From: JARBAU01 sp029237525
GTDB lineage: Archaea; Thermoproteota; Nitrososphaeria; Nitrososphaerales; Nitrososphaeraceae
Assembly (NCBI GenBank): GCA_036555705.1
Contig: DATBKT010000025.1
Location: 1-14,186 of the forward strand
Length of the DNA stretch: 14,186 nucleotides
Direction of reading: 5' to 3'
Shown piece after piece: positions 6,163 through 13,687 of this stretch (position 1 is the first letter of the stretch; each line of letters starts with the position of its first letter). A model generated the notes under the pieces. The model saw only the letters and a program-made list of their open reading frames with translations, ran no database searches and was not told where the DNA came from. The translations under genes and the position numbers were made by a program.

Positions 6163-7422
6163 GTGAGGCCACCTCCAACAGAGCAAATTCTGTCCGTACG
6201 AGTAGCAAAAATTAGGGGCATTCCAATACGTTTACATTTTACACTTCTTATTGCATTTATTCTTATCACGTGGACAGTAGCCGTACATTTATTGCCTACA
6301 ATCTATCCCAGACTCAGCCCTGCAGAATATTGGATCAGTGGTATTATAGGAGCTACAATTTTGTTTATCTCTGTACTTTTACATGAATTGGCTCACTCCA
6401 TAGTTGCATTAAGCTATGGACTCAAGGTGCATCAAATAATATTATTTATTTTTGGTGGGGTGTCAGATATCGAAGAAAAGCCTAGCAAAGAATCCTCAAA
6501 AGACTTCCACAAAGAATTCAAAATAGCAATAGTGGGTCCTGTCATTAGCTTTGTTATTGCAGCTGTTCTAGGAGTCTCGTGGCTGGTTCTTTCATCTTTA
6601 ATCACTAACGATAGCAGCAACACAGCTACGTCTATAGTAACAGCGAATAACTATAGTGGATCATTTATACTGATGATGACCGCGGACATTGCAAAGGCAG
6701 TCCTTCGCTATGGAACGTTAATAAATATTCTTCTAGGTGCATTCAATCTAATACCGGCATTCCCATTAGATGGTGGAAGAGTCTTACGTGCCTCATTGAC
6801 GCGTTGGAAGAAAAACTATGATCAAGCTACAAAAATATCTGTACGAATTGGGATAGGAATATCCTATGGATTTATCGCACTTGGCTTTCTTACAATGATT
6901 TCAGGATCATTTATTGGTGGCATCTGGATACTTCTTATCGGATGGTTCCTAAACAGTGGAGCACAATCGTATTTACAACAATATGAGATAACATCAATTC
7001 TATCTAAGGTTCCTCTTGGCAGTATCATGAATACGAGTATAGTTACTGTAGACGAAGGTCTTACAGTCAGAAGATTGATTAATGATCGCTTCAAATTATA
7101 CTCTAAAGACTCATTTCCTGTGACAACTGCGAATTGCCACTTCTTGGGAATGGTAACATTCAAAGATACTTGGGGAGTACCGGAATCAAGCAGAGCGGAG
7201 ACAATAACTAGAGACATAATGATTCCCAAAAACAATTTAATCTTGATGGATACTAATATGACAGCTGACGAGGCACTATTAGAAATGACAAGGAAAAATA
7301 TGGGTAAGGTATTTATTTGCACAGAGGAAGGAATTTTAATTGGCTTGGTAAGTAAAACGGATATAATGAATGCAGCAAGTGAACGAAAAGGATATGATGA
7401 GGCGGTTAGAAAATTTCGATGA
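6163..7422 (+). CDS. Site-2 protease (M50 family) with C-terminal CBS pair
   Basis: A 419-residue multi-pass membrane zinc metalloprotease that cuts substrates within the membrane. The zinc-binding motif is HELAH (residues 74-78; ligands H74 and H78, catalytic E75). The third ligand is Asp203 in NLIPAFPLDGGRVLRA (195-210). Hydrophobic segments are seen around 27-45, 55-72, 90-100, 121-148, 185-200 and 225-262. A soluble tail follows with two CBS domains, about 285-345 (GSIMNTSIVTVDEGLTVRRL) and 347-408 (RDIMIPKNNLILMDTNMTAD, GILIGLVSKTDI). S2P-CBS fusions are common in archaea and bacteria, and the CBS pair is thought to gate the protease by nucleotide binding. The substrate is unknown here, perhaps a membrane-bound regulator. 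GTG 6163 is the start that best fits the family (RIRGIPIRLHFTLL follows soon after); no in-frame ATG precedes it. The gene is intact. Confidence 0.93.
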   Translation: MRPPPTEQILSVRVAKIRGIPIRLHFTLLIAFILITWTVAVHLLPTIYPRLSPAEYWISGIIGATILFISVLLHELAHSIVALSYGLKVHQIILFIFGGVSDIEEKPSKESSKDFHKEFKIAIVGPVISFVIAAVLGVSWLVLSSLITNDSSNTATSIVTANNYSGSFILMMTADIAKAVLRYGTLINILLGAFNLIPAFPLDGGRVLRASLTRWKKNYDQATKISVRIGIGISYGFIALGFLTMISGSFIGGIWILLIGWFLNSGAQSYLQQYEITSILSKVPLGSIMNTSIVTVDEGLTVRRLINDRFKLYSKDSFPVTTANCHFLGMVTFKDTWGVPESSRAETITRDIMIPKNNLILMDTNMTADEALLEMTRKNMGKVFICTEEGILIGLVSKTDIMNAASERKGYDEAVRKFR

Positions 7423-7750
7423 ACAAAATATATTAATCTTGGAAAGTGCAATCTATTATAACTAGGAACTACACATAAGGAGACCGGAGAATTTTCGATA
7501 TCCTGGCAATAATTGCACTGCATGCTAATACCCTGCGTGAATACTTTCAGGTTGACTGAGTAATAAAGAATTTCCTGATAATATAATATAATCGAACTTG
7601 ATACTAATTTCGAAATTCCCAAGCCTTATACTCGATAAGGAGAAGTAATGCTAAAACATTGATTCTGATTAAGATAGTAACATAACGAGAAATTGTTATT
7701 TGAATAGAATCGTAATTGATATGACTTGCTTTGTACTGCGTTGCAGTCAT
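7423..7750. other. Spacer after the protease, no gene seen
   Basis: This AT-rich stretch has no coding support. A short hairpin ACTGC-GTT-GCAGT (7735-7747) sits a few bases before the TATA box at 7755 and may be a regulatory site for the RNA candidate that follows. Confidence 0.4.
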
Positions 7751-7754
7751 TAGA

Positions 7755-7762
7755 TTTAAATA
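7755..7762 (+). promoter_or_regulatory. TATA box upstream of the structured RNA candidate
   Basis: TTTAAATA is a good archaeal TATA box. The expected start, about 25 nt downstream, is near 7785, roughly 17 nt before the first helix arm at 7802. No start codon with a useful frame follows, which favours a non-coding transcript. Confidence 0.5.
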
Positions 7763-7784
7763 CCATTTTAACTTGCAACACTAT

Positions 7785-7890
7785 TCCCTACATACCAAGG
7801 TTGCAGCCTGTATTCACATCATAATACCAGACGCATTTCAGTGAATGCTCTCCAAATCTGGTAAAAATCGAAAACAGGCTGCATCTTCTG
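7785..7890 (+). ncRNA. Candidate structured non-coding RNA with three nested helices
   Basis: Three perfectly or almost perfectly paired arms are nested. The outer is TGCAGCCTGT (7802-7811) with ACAGGCTGCA (7874-7883), 10 bp. The middle is TACCAGA (7825-7831) with TCTGGTA (7857-7863), 7 bp. The inner is GCATTT (7833-7838) with GAATGC (7843-7848), 6 bp including one U-G pair, closing the loop CAGT. Between the outer and middle helices is a 13/10-nt internal loop, recalling the pocket of an H/ACA guide RNA, but no ACA box stands at the expected place. An alternative pairing exists: TGCAAC (7774-7779) with GTTGCA (7800-7805) would compete with the outer helix if transcription starts earlier. No coding frame covers the region and a TATA box lies upstream. 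The RNA family is not recognised; the ends given are estimates. Confidence 0.5.
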
Positions 7891-8180
7891 ATTTCTTATA
7901 TGGAGTTAAATTTTCAAACTTATCTAGATTCTCACACTTCTATAAAGACAAGGAATTTCAAATCATATACCGACTAGTCTCATTCAAATTTGGATTTCCT
8001 GCTTATTCTCATGAGAATTAAAGTAAATAAGAAAAGGTAAGGATACAACTATTACTATAACAAGACCGCATTAATTGAAATTATCAAAATGTATGAAATG
8101 AAATTCGAGTAGATAGCACAACATTAAGTTATTCTTGTGGCTATGTCGAACGAAGGTTTAACTTTGTAATTCTTTAGATA
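7891..8180. other. Spacer with a 14-bp perfect palindrome
   Basis: Non-coding. It contains the palindrome ATTCTCATGAGAAT at 8005-8018, a plausible dimeric-regulator site, followed by AT-rich DNA. Confidence 0.35.
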
Positions 8181-8471
8181 TTATGGAAAAGGCAAAACAA
8201 ATGGTGATTCACTATTTTTACTCCTACTGCTATCTCCAGAATTAGAATTTGAGTTTGCATGTGTCGTTAAACTATTTCCGGCAGTTTTTGTTCTAACATC
8301 GTTACCTGGAGAGGATAAAAAAGGGTATTGTAGTCCTTGCAATCCACATGAGGATATAGCAACATTACCTATATTTTCATTAGCGCATGTTTTAGCAAAG
8401 CTTTCATTTAATTGAGATCCAATAGATGACAATAATACATTTGCTATCAAGGAAATGATCAAAGCCGACAA
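8181..8471 (-). CDS. Small secreted protein with Ser/Asn-rich tail, start site problematic
   Basis: From TTG 8471 the frame gives 96 residues: a hydrophobic signal segment (LSALIISLIANVLLSSIGS), a middle region with two Cys (C29 and C42) and GLQGLQYPFLSSPGND, then a Ser/Asn/Asp-rich stretch and a PFVLPFP end. It is probably exported. As in the protein at 2991-3341, an ATG exactly 20 nt upstream (8491) is out of frame and stops after ten codons. The signal-peptide frame continues upstream as RYHHRDRHESAIIILSA with no ATG, GTG or TTG before a TAG. The segment HES-A-I-I-I-L matches HES-F-I-V-I-L in the other protein, so the true N-terminus probably includes it. The start is therefore uncertain: TTG 8471, a non-standard codon upstream, or a frameshifted start at ATG 8491. 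No family is recognised. Confidence 0.5.
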   Translation of the reverse strand: MSALIISLIANVLLSSIGSQLNESFAKTCANENIGNVAISSCGLQGLQYPFLSSPGNDVRTKTAGNSLTTHANSNSNSGDSSRSKNSESPFVLPFP

Positions 8472-8491
8472 TATAATAATGGCACTTTCAT

Positions 8492-9111
8492 GACGGTCAC
8501 GATGATGATATCTCGTAGGTCGTAGGACTAATATCTAATTACTGTTTATTTTATTAGATTTAATAACATAATTGCTATAACTTTCTACTAGGATATTATA
8601 ATTACCACAGATGCCCATTTGTCCGTATACTATTCTCTTAACCTTCATCTATCATTACAATAGAGCACGTTGAAAATCCATTTTTCAAATTTCATTGCAC
8701 TAATATGGGACAAGAATTACAAGATTTTTGTATTGTTTTAATAATGCTTCCTAAATAGTGCAAGTTTGATATACAAAAAGCATATTGTAATTAGGATGTA
8801 TTGCAGAAAGGCGACATAACTTTGGATGACACTTTGGTGCTTGTTATTACTGTATATATTTCTAGCAAGAACAACTAACATATGCTTTTGTGTGTGAAAA
8901 GATATGAAATTCTGGACAACCCTATCATTATTAGAGAACATTCAAGATAGTCTTTAATCTATCCAGCAGAATTCTATTATCAGCTAAATAAAATTTGTTT
9001 GCAATATTATCAGTTGTACAGTTAGCAGAAAAATCGTACTTATTTAAATTCATTAAACGGCACTGAATTCATACTATTTAATAGTCAGATCTAATTTGTA
9101 CGACATCTTAA
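8492..9111. other. Long AT-rich spacer, no convincing gene
   Basis: About 620 bases. A 67-codon minus frame (8738-8941) is Ile/Tyr/Lys-rich in the way of random AT translation and has no clear promoter, so it is not called. A TATTTAAT-like box near 9072-9080 lies about 30-40 nt before ATG 9112 of the sufB remnant. Confidence 0.4.
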
Positions 9112-10557
9112 ATGATTACTAGTGAAAAGAATTTAAAGTTTCGTGATATTGATGAATTTTAAATTTTCAGTCAGAAAGGGCTCAGGTATAGAAACTATTG
9201 AAGAAATGAGCGATTCAAGAAATGATCCTGACTGGCTGCAAGAATTTCGATTGAGATCCTATAATCTTTGTCAATAAATTAGTATCAAATAGTGTTTGTG
9301 ATTCTATAGAAATGCATCTTCAAAATATTCATCATCACGATACTGCTTCTATAAAAGAAGATAAAAGGTTAGACAATGATAAATCCGCTAGAGATATAGA
9401 TGCACACCGGTCTCCCAAAATTCCACAAACAGAACATACATCTGTAACCGAAACAAATATTCACCATCATTTCGATGCAATTTGTCATAATTTAAGAGAA
9501 TATCTCACTAAGAAGGGTGTAACAGCTGTAGATATGGATAATGCGGTCAAAGAACATACTGAAATTTTGGAAAGACATCTCGGAATGATAATTCCACCTG
9601 AAGACAGCAGGAATGCTGCATTAATTGGAGCTCTCTGGTCGAGTGGTTTATTTATTTACTTTCCTACCAACGTAATAATTGACTCTCCGATATACTCGAA
9701 TTATGGAAATAATGACACTACCACTAATCAGTTTGAAAGGAGTCTTATAATTGCAGATGAAAGTGCAGAAGTACATTATATTGAAGGTTGCATTTCACCA
9801 ACTCAAACTCATGTGAAGGGATCGTTACACTCTCTAGTTACAGAATTAGTTGCAAACAAATATTCCAAGATTAGATACACTACACTCCAGAATTGGAACA
9901 AAGATGTCTATAATCTAGCATCAAAGAGAGCATATGTATACGAGAGTGCTACGATTGATTGGAAAGACGGAAACATAGGTAGCAAGCTCACCAAGGATTA
10001 CTCAAGCATATATTTGCTCGGAAGAAATGCCTTTGTGGAAATAGCGTTATTAGCTTTCGCTGGATCCAGTCAGCATCAAGATATCAGCATGCAAACAGTA
10101 CATTTAGCACCTCGTACTACGGCGAAAATTTCTAGGAAATCTATTAACAAATCATATGGTAAAACTACATTTGAAGGATTATTGCATGTTAGCAAGGGTG
10201 CAATAGGTTCAAAAACTGACATACAGTTTGATGCACTGGTTTTTGATGAAAGTTCAGGAGTAAATACTTATCCGTGTCTTGAAGTTAATGAAGAAAATAG
10301 CGTTAATTCTTATGGATGCAGTTATTAGGAAAGTTGGACCAGATCAAATGTTTTATCTTATGAGTAGAGGATATCCAAAATGTGATGCAATTTCGTTGAT
10401 CGGTAGCGGATTTGTAGGAACATTCTTGAAACACATTTCTCTTGAATATGCAGTCGAGCTAAGTAGATTGTTACAACATAAGAAGGAAGAAGGGATTTAT
10501 AGCCACGTTCAAGATGACCGACCTAAAAATGAATCTGGGATAAATTATGAATGGTAA
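9112..10557 (+). pseudogene. sufB: Frameshifted, divergent sufB paralogue (Fe-S cluster assembly scaffold)
   Basis: SufB is the scaffold subunit of the SufBCD Fe-S assembly complex, usually about 470 residues. This locus spans about 482 codons and aligns along the whole family in four pieces. Frame A (9112-9159): NLKFRDIDEF. Frame B (about 9155-9274): KFSVRKGSGIETIEEMSDSR, DPDWLQEFRLRSYN, then TAA. Frame C (about 9255-10328): LQNIHHHDTASIKEDK, ICHNLREYLTKKGVTAVDMD, PPEDSRNAALIGALWSSGLF, ERSLIIADESAEVHYIEGC, RYTTLQNWNKDVYNLASKRA, DGNIGSKLT, FAGSSQHQD. Frame D (about 10300-10557): IRKVGPDQMFYLMSRGYP, GFVGTFLKHISLEYAVELSR. At least three frameshifts separate them (near 9155, 9270 and 10305). Conserved positions are also changed (the usual HEAT-type segment reads MDAVI), which points to real decay of a spare copy and not only read errors. 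The functional sufB would be elsewhere. The longest piece, 9312-10328, begins at ATG 9312 if translated alone, but would lack the C-terminal helices. Confidence 0.85.
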
Positions 10558-10732
10558 AGTACATAACATAATCTGGCGCAACAGGATATAATAATAAATA
10601 GTAAATTGCACTGCCAGTACAGCTAGAACACCAAAACTAACGATCTGCTCGACTATACGCGATTACAAGAATGAGATTAATACCATGATGCTTTGGCATT
10701 TAATCACATGCAATGTGGTTCACTGTAGACCA

Positions 10733-10744
10733 ATATTTTACATA
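10733..10744 (+). promoter_or_regulatory. TATA-like box for the small helical ORF
   Basis: AATATTTTACAT lies about 23-34 nt before ATG 10767, fitting a leaderless start and favouring that ATG over the upstream in-frame start at 10713. Confidence 0.35.
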
Positions 10745-10766
10745 CCTTCTTCTTATTAATTCAAAT

Positions 10767-11012
10767 ATGTCAGGAGTGGTACTACAATCTACAAAAGAGA
10801 TTCAAGATAGAGAGGAGTATAAGAAACGATTATTGCTCGAAACAAACAGAGTAATTGATGATAAAAATAGTAGCAAGACTATGCTGAGAATTCTGCAAAA
10901 TTATTATGAAGGGTACCAATCAGTTTGTGATTCATGGATTATTGCTTATAAAGTATATATAATGTGGCTATCGCGTTTTATATCTAAACTATATTCATTG
11001 CCACTTGACTAA
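10767..11012 (+). CDS. Small charged helical protein of unknown function
   Basis: ATG 10767 gives 81 residues. The first two thirds are charged and helix-prone (STKEIQDREEYKKRLLLETN, then SSKTMLRILQNYYEGYQSV). The end is aromatic and hydrophobic (SWIIAYKVYIMWLSRF, ending SLPLD). The layout, a charged coiled region followed by an amphipathic Trp/Tyr-rich helix, vaguely recalls phasin or PhaE-like polyester granule proteins known in Nitrososphaeria, but I cannot support that assignment. An in-frame ATG at 10713 would add a hydrophobic leader of 18 residues; the TATA-like box at 10733-10744 argues against it. It lies 210 bases after the sufB remnant in a decayed region and may itself be a remnant. 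Confidence 0.45.
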   Translation: MSGVVLQSTKEIQDREEYKKRLLLETNRVIDDKNSSKTMLRILQNYYEGYQSVCDSWIIAYKVYIMWLSRFISKLYSLPLD

Positions 11013-11051
11013 TGAATATTATGAGGAGTTAATTTACATAATAACGCCAAT

Positions 11052-11138
11052 ATGCGTACATGTGTTAGTGCAGAAAATGAATATAGTGTAATAGAAGAAA
11101 CAGTTGATGGAGTTAAGCTAAAGAATCTGGAATCGTAG
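11052..11138 (+). CDS. Possible 28-codon micro-ORF or gene fragment
   Basis: ATG 11052 opens MRTCVSAENEYSVIEETVDG and seven more residues to TAG. The acidic, Val/Glu-rich composition looks protein-like, and a GAGGAG stands about 23-28 nt upstream, too far for a normal Shine-Dalgarno. It could be a fragment of a decayed gene. Confidence 0.2.
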   Translation: MRTCVSAENEYSVIEETVDGVKLKNLES

Positions 11139-11219
11139 GGCATCTCGCTATTTCAATTCATCTATAGTAGCGAGCAATCTCTATTATTCAACTGCGTGCA
11201 GATGCGGAGCTTTTGCTGA

Positions 11220-11450
11220 TGTTTTTCGTATAATGAGCCTTTGTCACCTGGCAACCATGAAGTACATCTTAAAGTGAGCGTCATAAATCCATCAAAACAA
11301 ACTATAACCTTACGCAGAATGGACGCTTCATTTAAATGGAGTTCGCTAAAACTTTACTACATTTCAACTATCCTATCTCAAAGTCGGCTTGACTCAGTTC
11401 GTTGGTATTTTGCATCGTCTTCCTATGGCATCCAGATACCGGACTCATAA
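11220..11450 (+). pseudogene. Fragment of a beta-sandwich-like protein
   Basis: The frame contains EPLSPGNHEVHLKVSVINPS, then QTITLRRMDASFKW. The alternating hydrophobic pattern with NPS looks like one edge of an Ig- or LEA-like beta sandwich. Upstream in the frame is a TGA (about 11217-11219) and no ATG (only TTG 11241). After FKWSSLK the sequence turns into Ser/Tyr-rich text of doubtful coding nature until TAA at 11448. I read it as an internal piece of a lost gene; the family is not identified. Confidence 0.35.
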
Positions 11451-11515
11451 CAGAATTGACACCAAGATTTGGGCGTAACACTACAGAATCACGTAGTGAT
11501 CTTCTTTATCGAAGT

Positions 11516-12036
11516 TTATTGTTTAGTTTTTGATTTGATATTCTTCATTAACTCTTCAGCTTTGTCTTGACCCAATATGTTCTTTAGTTTTTCTTCTGAT
11601 TCTTTTCCTTTCCAAGAATTCAACACTTTTATGACATTATTTTTAGTGTCTGGGGTAAAGTCCTTTATTGCATTGTCTATTATCTTTCTGTGGCCTCTAG
11701 CGAAATCCTTGGGTCTAAATACAGCACCCATATAATGGGTTATGAAGATTATCAATAATAATATTGTGGGAGACGAAACAGTTGACTGGTAATTTCTGTT
11801 TTTATATATGTTAGATTCCGATATCTGGTTGAGTATCCTGTTGTATGAATCAATGAAACTTGTTGCATAAATGTTAGCATTCTTCTCAGATCCTCTATGT
11901 GTGCCTGCTTTTGTCCTTATATGGATGTAAAATTAATGTACTACCACAGAGGGATTGTAAAGATATCTGAGTTTATTTCATAAATTTTACATTCTTTTTT
12001 AGAAATAGCTGGCAACAATTGACCAAGTTCATACAT
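11516..12036 (-). pseudogene. Decayed protein gene: startless 138-codon frame plus displaced N-terminus
   Basis: A minus-strand frame is open from 11932 to the TAA at 11516-11518 (138 codons) but has no ATG, GTG or TTG until TTG 11755. It reads like real protein throughout: IRTKAGTHRGSEKNANIYAT, SFIDSYNRILNQISESNIYK, a hydrophobic stretch TILLLIIFITHYMGAV, then FRPKDFARGHRKIIDNAIKD and a Lys-rich end. In another frame just upstream, ATG 12036 starts MYELGQLLPAISKKECKIYE, then INSDIFTIPLW and a TAG. Together they make one gene of about 173 codons with a stop near 11941 and a frameshift near 11930. The hydrophobic stretch could be a single membrane span. No family is recognised. If only the last piece is translated, MGAVFRPKDF (ATG 11731) would be the first Met. 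Confidence 0.55.
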
Positions 12037-12173
12037 GGCTTGAATTTTGAATTAGAAAATGGTTAATGGACTTATAAGGTACTATGTATAGCTATGGGTT
12101 ATTATGTGTTACTTATAATCGCTGGCTGCCATAATTAATCAATGATTCTAGACGTAGATACTGTAGTCCTTGC

Positions 12174-12300
12174 TGCTGGGTTTGCCCTTTGTCAGACGCC
12201 GTTGGCTAGTGGAAAGATTATTGACTTAACTCGTGTCTTATGGAGCTGAATTGCTGGGCAAAACTGAAAACCTGACAAATGTGGAAAGATAAGTCAATCT
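12174..12300 (+). ncRNA. Repeat-rich leader of the IS110 element, candidate bridge RNA
   Basis: The DNA before the transposase is non-coding but dense in complementary segments: TTTGCCC (12181-12187) with GGGCAAA (12256-12262), TTTGTCAG (12188-12195) with CTGACAAA (12272-12279), and ATTGACTTA (12220-12228) with TAAGTCAAT (12290-12298). TGCTGGG and GTGGAAAGAT (12209-12218, 12281-12290) recur as direct repeats. IS110-group elements encode a bridge RNA in this position that pairs with donor and target DNA (established for IS621). The pairings listed cross one another, so they cannot all form at once. They may be DNA signals, alternative folds or a pseudoknot. The assignment is by position and structure only. 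Confidence 0.4.
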
Positions 12301-12358
12301 CTTTTTGCATTCACTAGACGTACTCGTTTTCGGTAATTAAGTGTTGTACTAACTATAT

Positions 12359-13417
12359 GTGAATGTACGTAGCAAGTCTAAAGCAGACAGTAGCCTATGT
12401 GAAAGTATGTTTGTAGGAATGGATGTTCACAAGAACTATCTACAGATAGCTGTTCTAGACGAACATGGAAAGGTAGTGAATAATTCTAGAGTAGACAATA
12501 GCCTGAGCAAGATTGCTAAATTCTTCGACCGTCTTGATATTAGTAAAAGTAGCAAGATAGTAATGGAATCATCTGGTATGTGGTATAACATATACGAATG
12601 TCTGAGCAAGAGGCACCTAGACGTACGGTTATCTAATCCAGCCAAGACGAGAGCTATTGCATCAGCTAAAATAAAGACTGACAAACTCGATGCAGTAAAA
12701 CTAGCTGATCTACTGAGAGGTGGATACATAGCAGAATGTTATATACCCTCAAGACGAAAGATGGAACTACGAGAGCTAGTAAGACATAGGGCCGCCTTAG
12801 TGAGAATGAGAATTAAGCTCAAGAACAAGATCCATAGTATCATGCTTATGAAGGGTACCTCAATATCGTATGATGGTACCCATACCTTTACCAAAAGTTA
12901 TATTGAGAAGCTAAAAGAACTCGATGATTATAGAATTCATGGGTAGATTCGTGTAATTGAATCGTTAAATGAAGAAATTAATACTGTATCTAAGAAGGTA
13001 TTGTTGCTTGCTCAAGGAGATGAAATGGCTAAATTACTAATGACAGTTCCTGGCATCGGATATTACTCTGCTGTATTAATAATCAGCGAACTTGGAGACA
13101 TAAACAGATTTCCTGATTCACATCATCTATGCTCGTATGCTGGATTAATACCATCGACACATAGCTCTGGTGGATTAACCTATCATGGTAGCATTACAAA
13201 GACAGGGAGTAAATATTTGCGATGGATAATGCTAGAAAGTCTCCATGCACATGTTCGTAATGAAAAGAATAGTAACATAGCACAGTTTTACCATCGAATA
13301 TCAAAGAAGAAGGGTAACTCTAAAGCAGCTGTAGCTGCTGCTTCCAAGTTAGTGAAGATTGTTTATTGGATTATGAAGGATAGGCGCACGTATAATAATA
13401 AATCAATCAAAATATGA
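12359..13417 (+). pseudogene. IS110-family transposase (DEDD recombinase) with one in-frame amber stop
   Basis: The frame is continuous over 352 codons apart from TAG at 12944-12946 (codon 196), between RIHG and IRVIESLNEEI. IS110 enzymes use a RuvC-like DEDD domain plus a C-terminal Tnp domain with a catalytic Ser, guided by a bridge RNA. Seen here: D22 in VGMDVHK, E70 in VMESSGMWYN, D108 and D111 in KTDKLDAVKLADLL, then a basic coiled stretch. After the stop come VPGIGYYSAVLIISELGDI, SYAGLIPS, the Ser-rich SSGG (about 269-272) and the ITKTGSKYLRW motif. A CAG to TAG change would explain the stop. No pyrrolysine system is expected in this lineage, so the copy is probably inactive unless suppressed or an error. 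The start is GTG 12359 or ATG 12407; the second leaves only four residues before GMDVHK. Coding length is normal for the family. Confidence 0.88.
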
Positions 13418-13460
13418 TGATTGACTATAATCATTATCATTATGGTTAAGGTGTTAACCA
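13417..13460 (+). repeat. Two hairpins directly after the IS110 transposase
   Basis: ATGATT-GACTAT-AATCAT (13417-13434) overlaps the stop codon by one base. It is followed by TGGTTAA-GGTG-TTAACCA (13443-13460), a perfect 7-bp stem with a 4-base loop. They may end transcription, start a 3' non-coding RNA (as in IS1111-type elements) or be subterminal repeats of the element. Confidence 0.5.
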
Positions 13461-13467
13461 CGACTCT

Positions 13468-13627
13468 GTGTATGAGGGAAAGCCTCGGTGTACTAACTGT
13501 GGCATCTCCTTAACAAATGGACAAAGACAGTAGTGAGGGAAAGCCTCGAATAGATTACTATCCGAAAACCAGAAACATACGAAGAGAGGTGAAATATGCC
13601 AAGATTAGATCAAACAGAAATCTTTAA
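13468..13627 (+). other. Exact 15-nt repeat with overlapping zinc-knuckle-like fragments
   Basis: TGAGGGAAAGCCTCG occurs at 13473-13487 and 13534-13548, 61 nt apart. Each can fold (GAGG/CCTC around GAAAG). The same DNA also translates in a protein-like way: from GTG 13468, MYEGKPRCTNCGISLTNGQR ends at a TAG (13531), and from ATG 13517, MDKDSSEGKPRIDYYPKTRN continues to a TAA (13625). CTNCG resembles one zinc knuckle, with no second one. The two EGKPR copies are in different frames. Either these are scraps of a small zinc-binding protein or they are RNA hairpins of the IS110 3' end; the sequence alone does not decide. Confidence 0.35.
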
Positions 13628-13631
13628 GAAT

Positions 13632-13687
13632 GGTTCACATAGATTACACAGATAGGTTACATTTCTAATTACCTACATGGGTTACAC
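13632..13687. repeat. Degenerate GGTTACA repeats near the end of the IS481-like element
   Basis: GGTTCACA (13632), GATTACA (13642), GGTTACA (13655) and GGTTACA (13680) occur within 56 bases next to the transposase end. They may be transposase-binding sites or part of the terminal region. The exact element boundary and target duplication could not be identified. Confidence 0.3.

Noticed and set aside
6864..7622. 252-codon open frame on the minus strand opposite the protease
   Set aside because: It is antisense to a well-supported S2P-CBS gene, has no recognisable domain, and its composition mirrors the opposite strand.
8738..8941. 67-codon minus frame with ATG start
   Set aside because: Composition typical of random AT-rich translation, no promoter at a suitable distance, no recognisable motif.
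12436..12729. 97-codon minus frame inside the IS110 transposase
   Set aside because: Shadow of the transposase, Leu/Ser-rich.
13473..13548. Two-copy 15-nt repeat considered as the start of a CRISPR array
   Set aside because: Only two copies, repeat too short, and no cas genes nearby.
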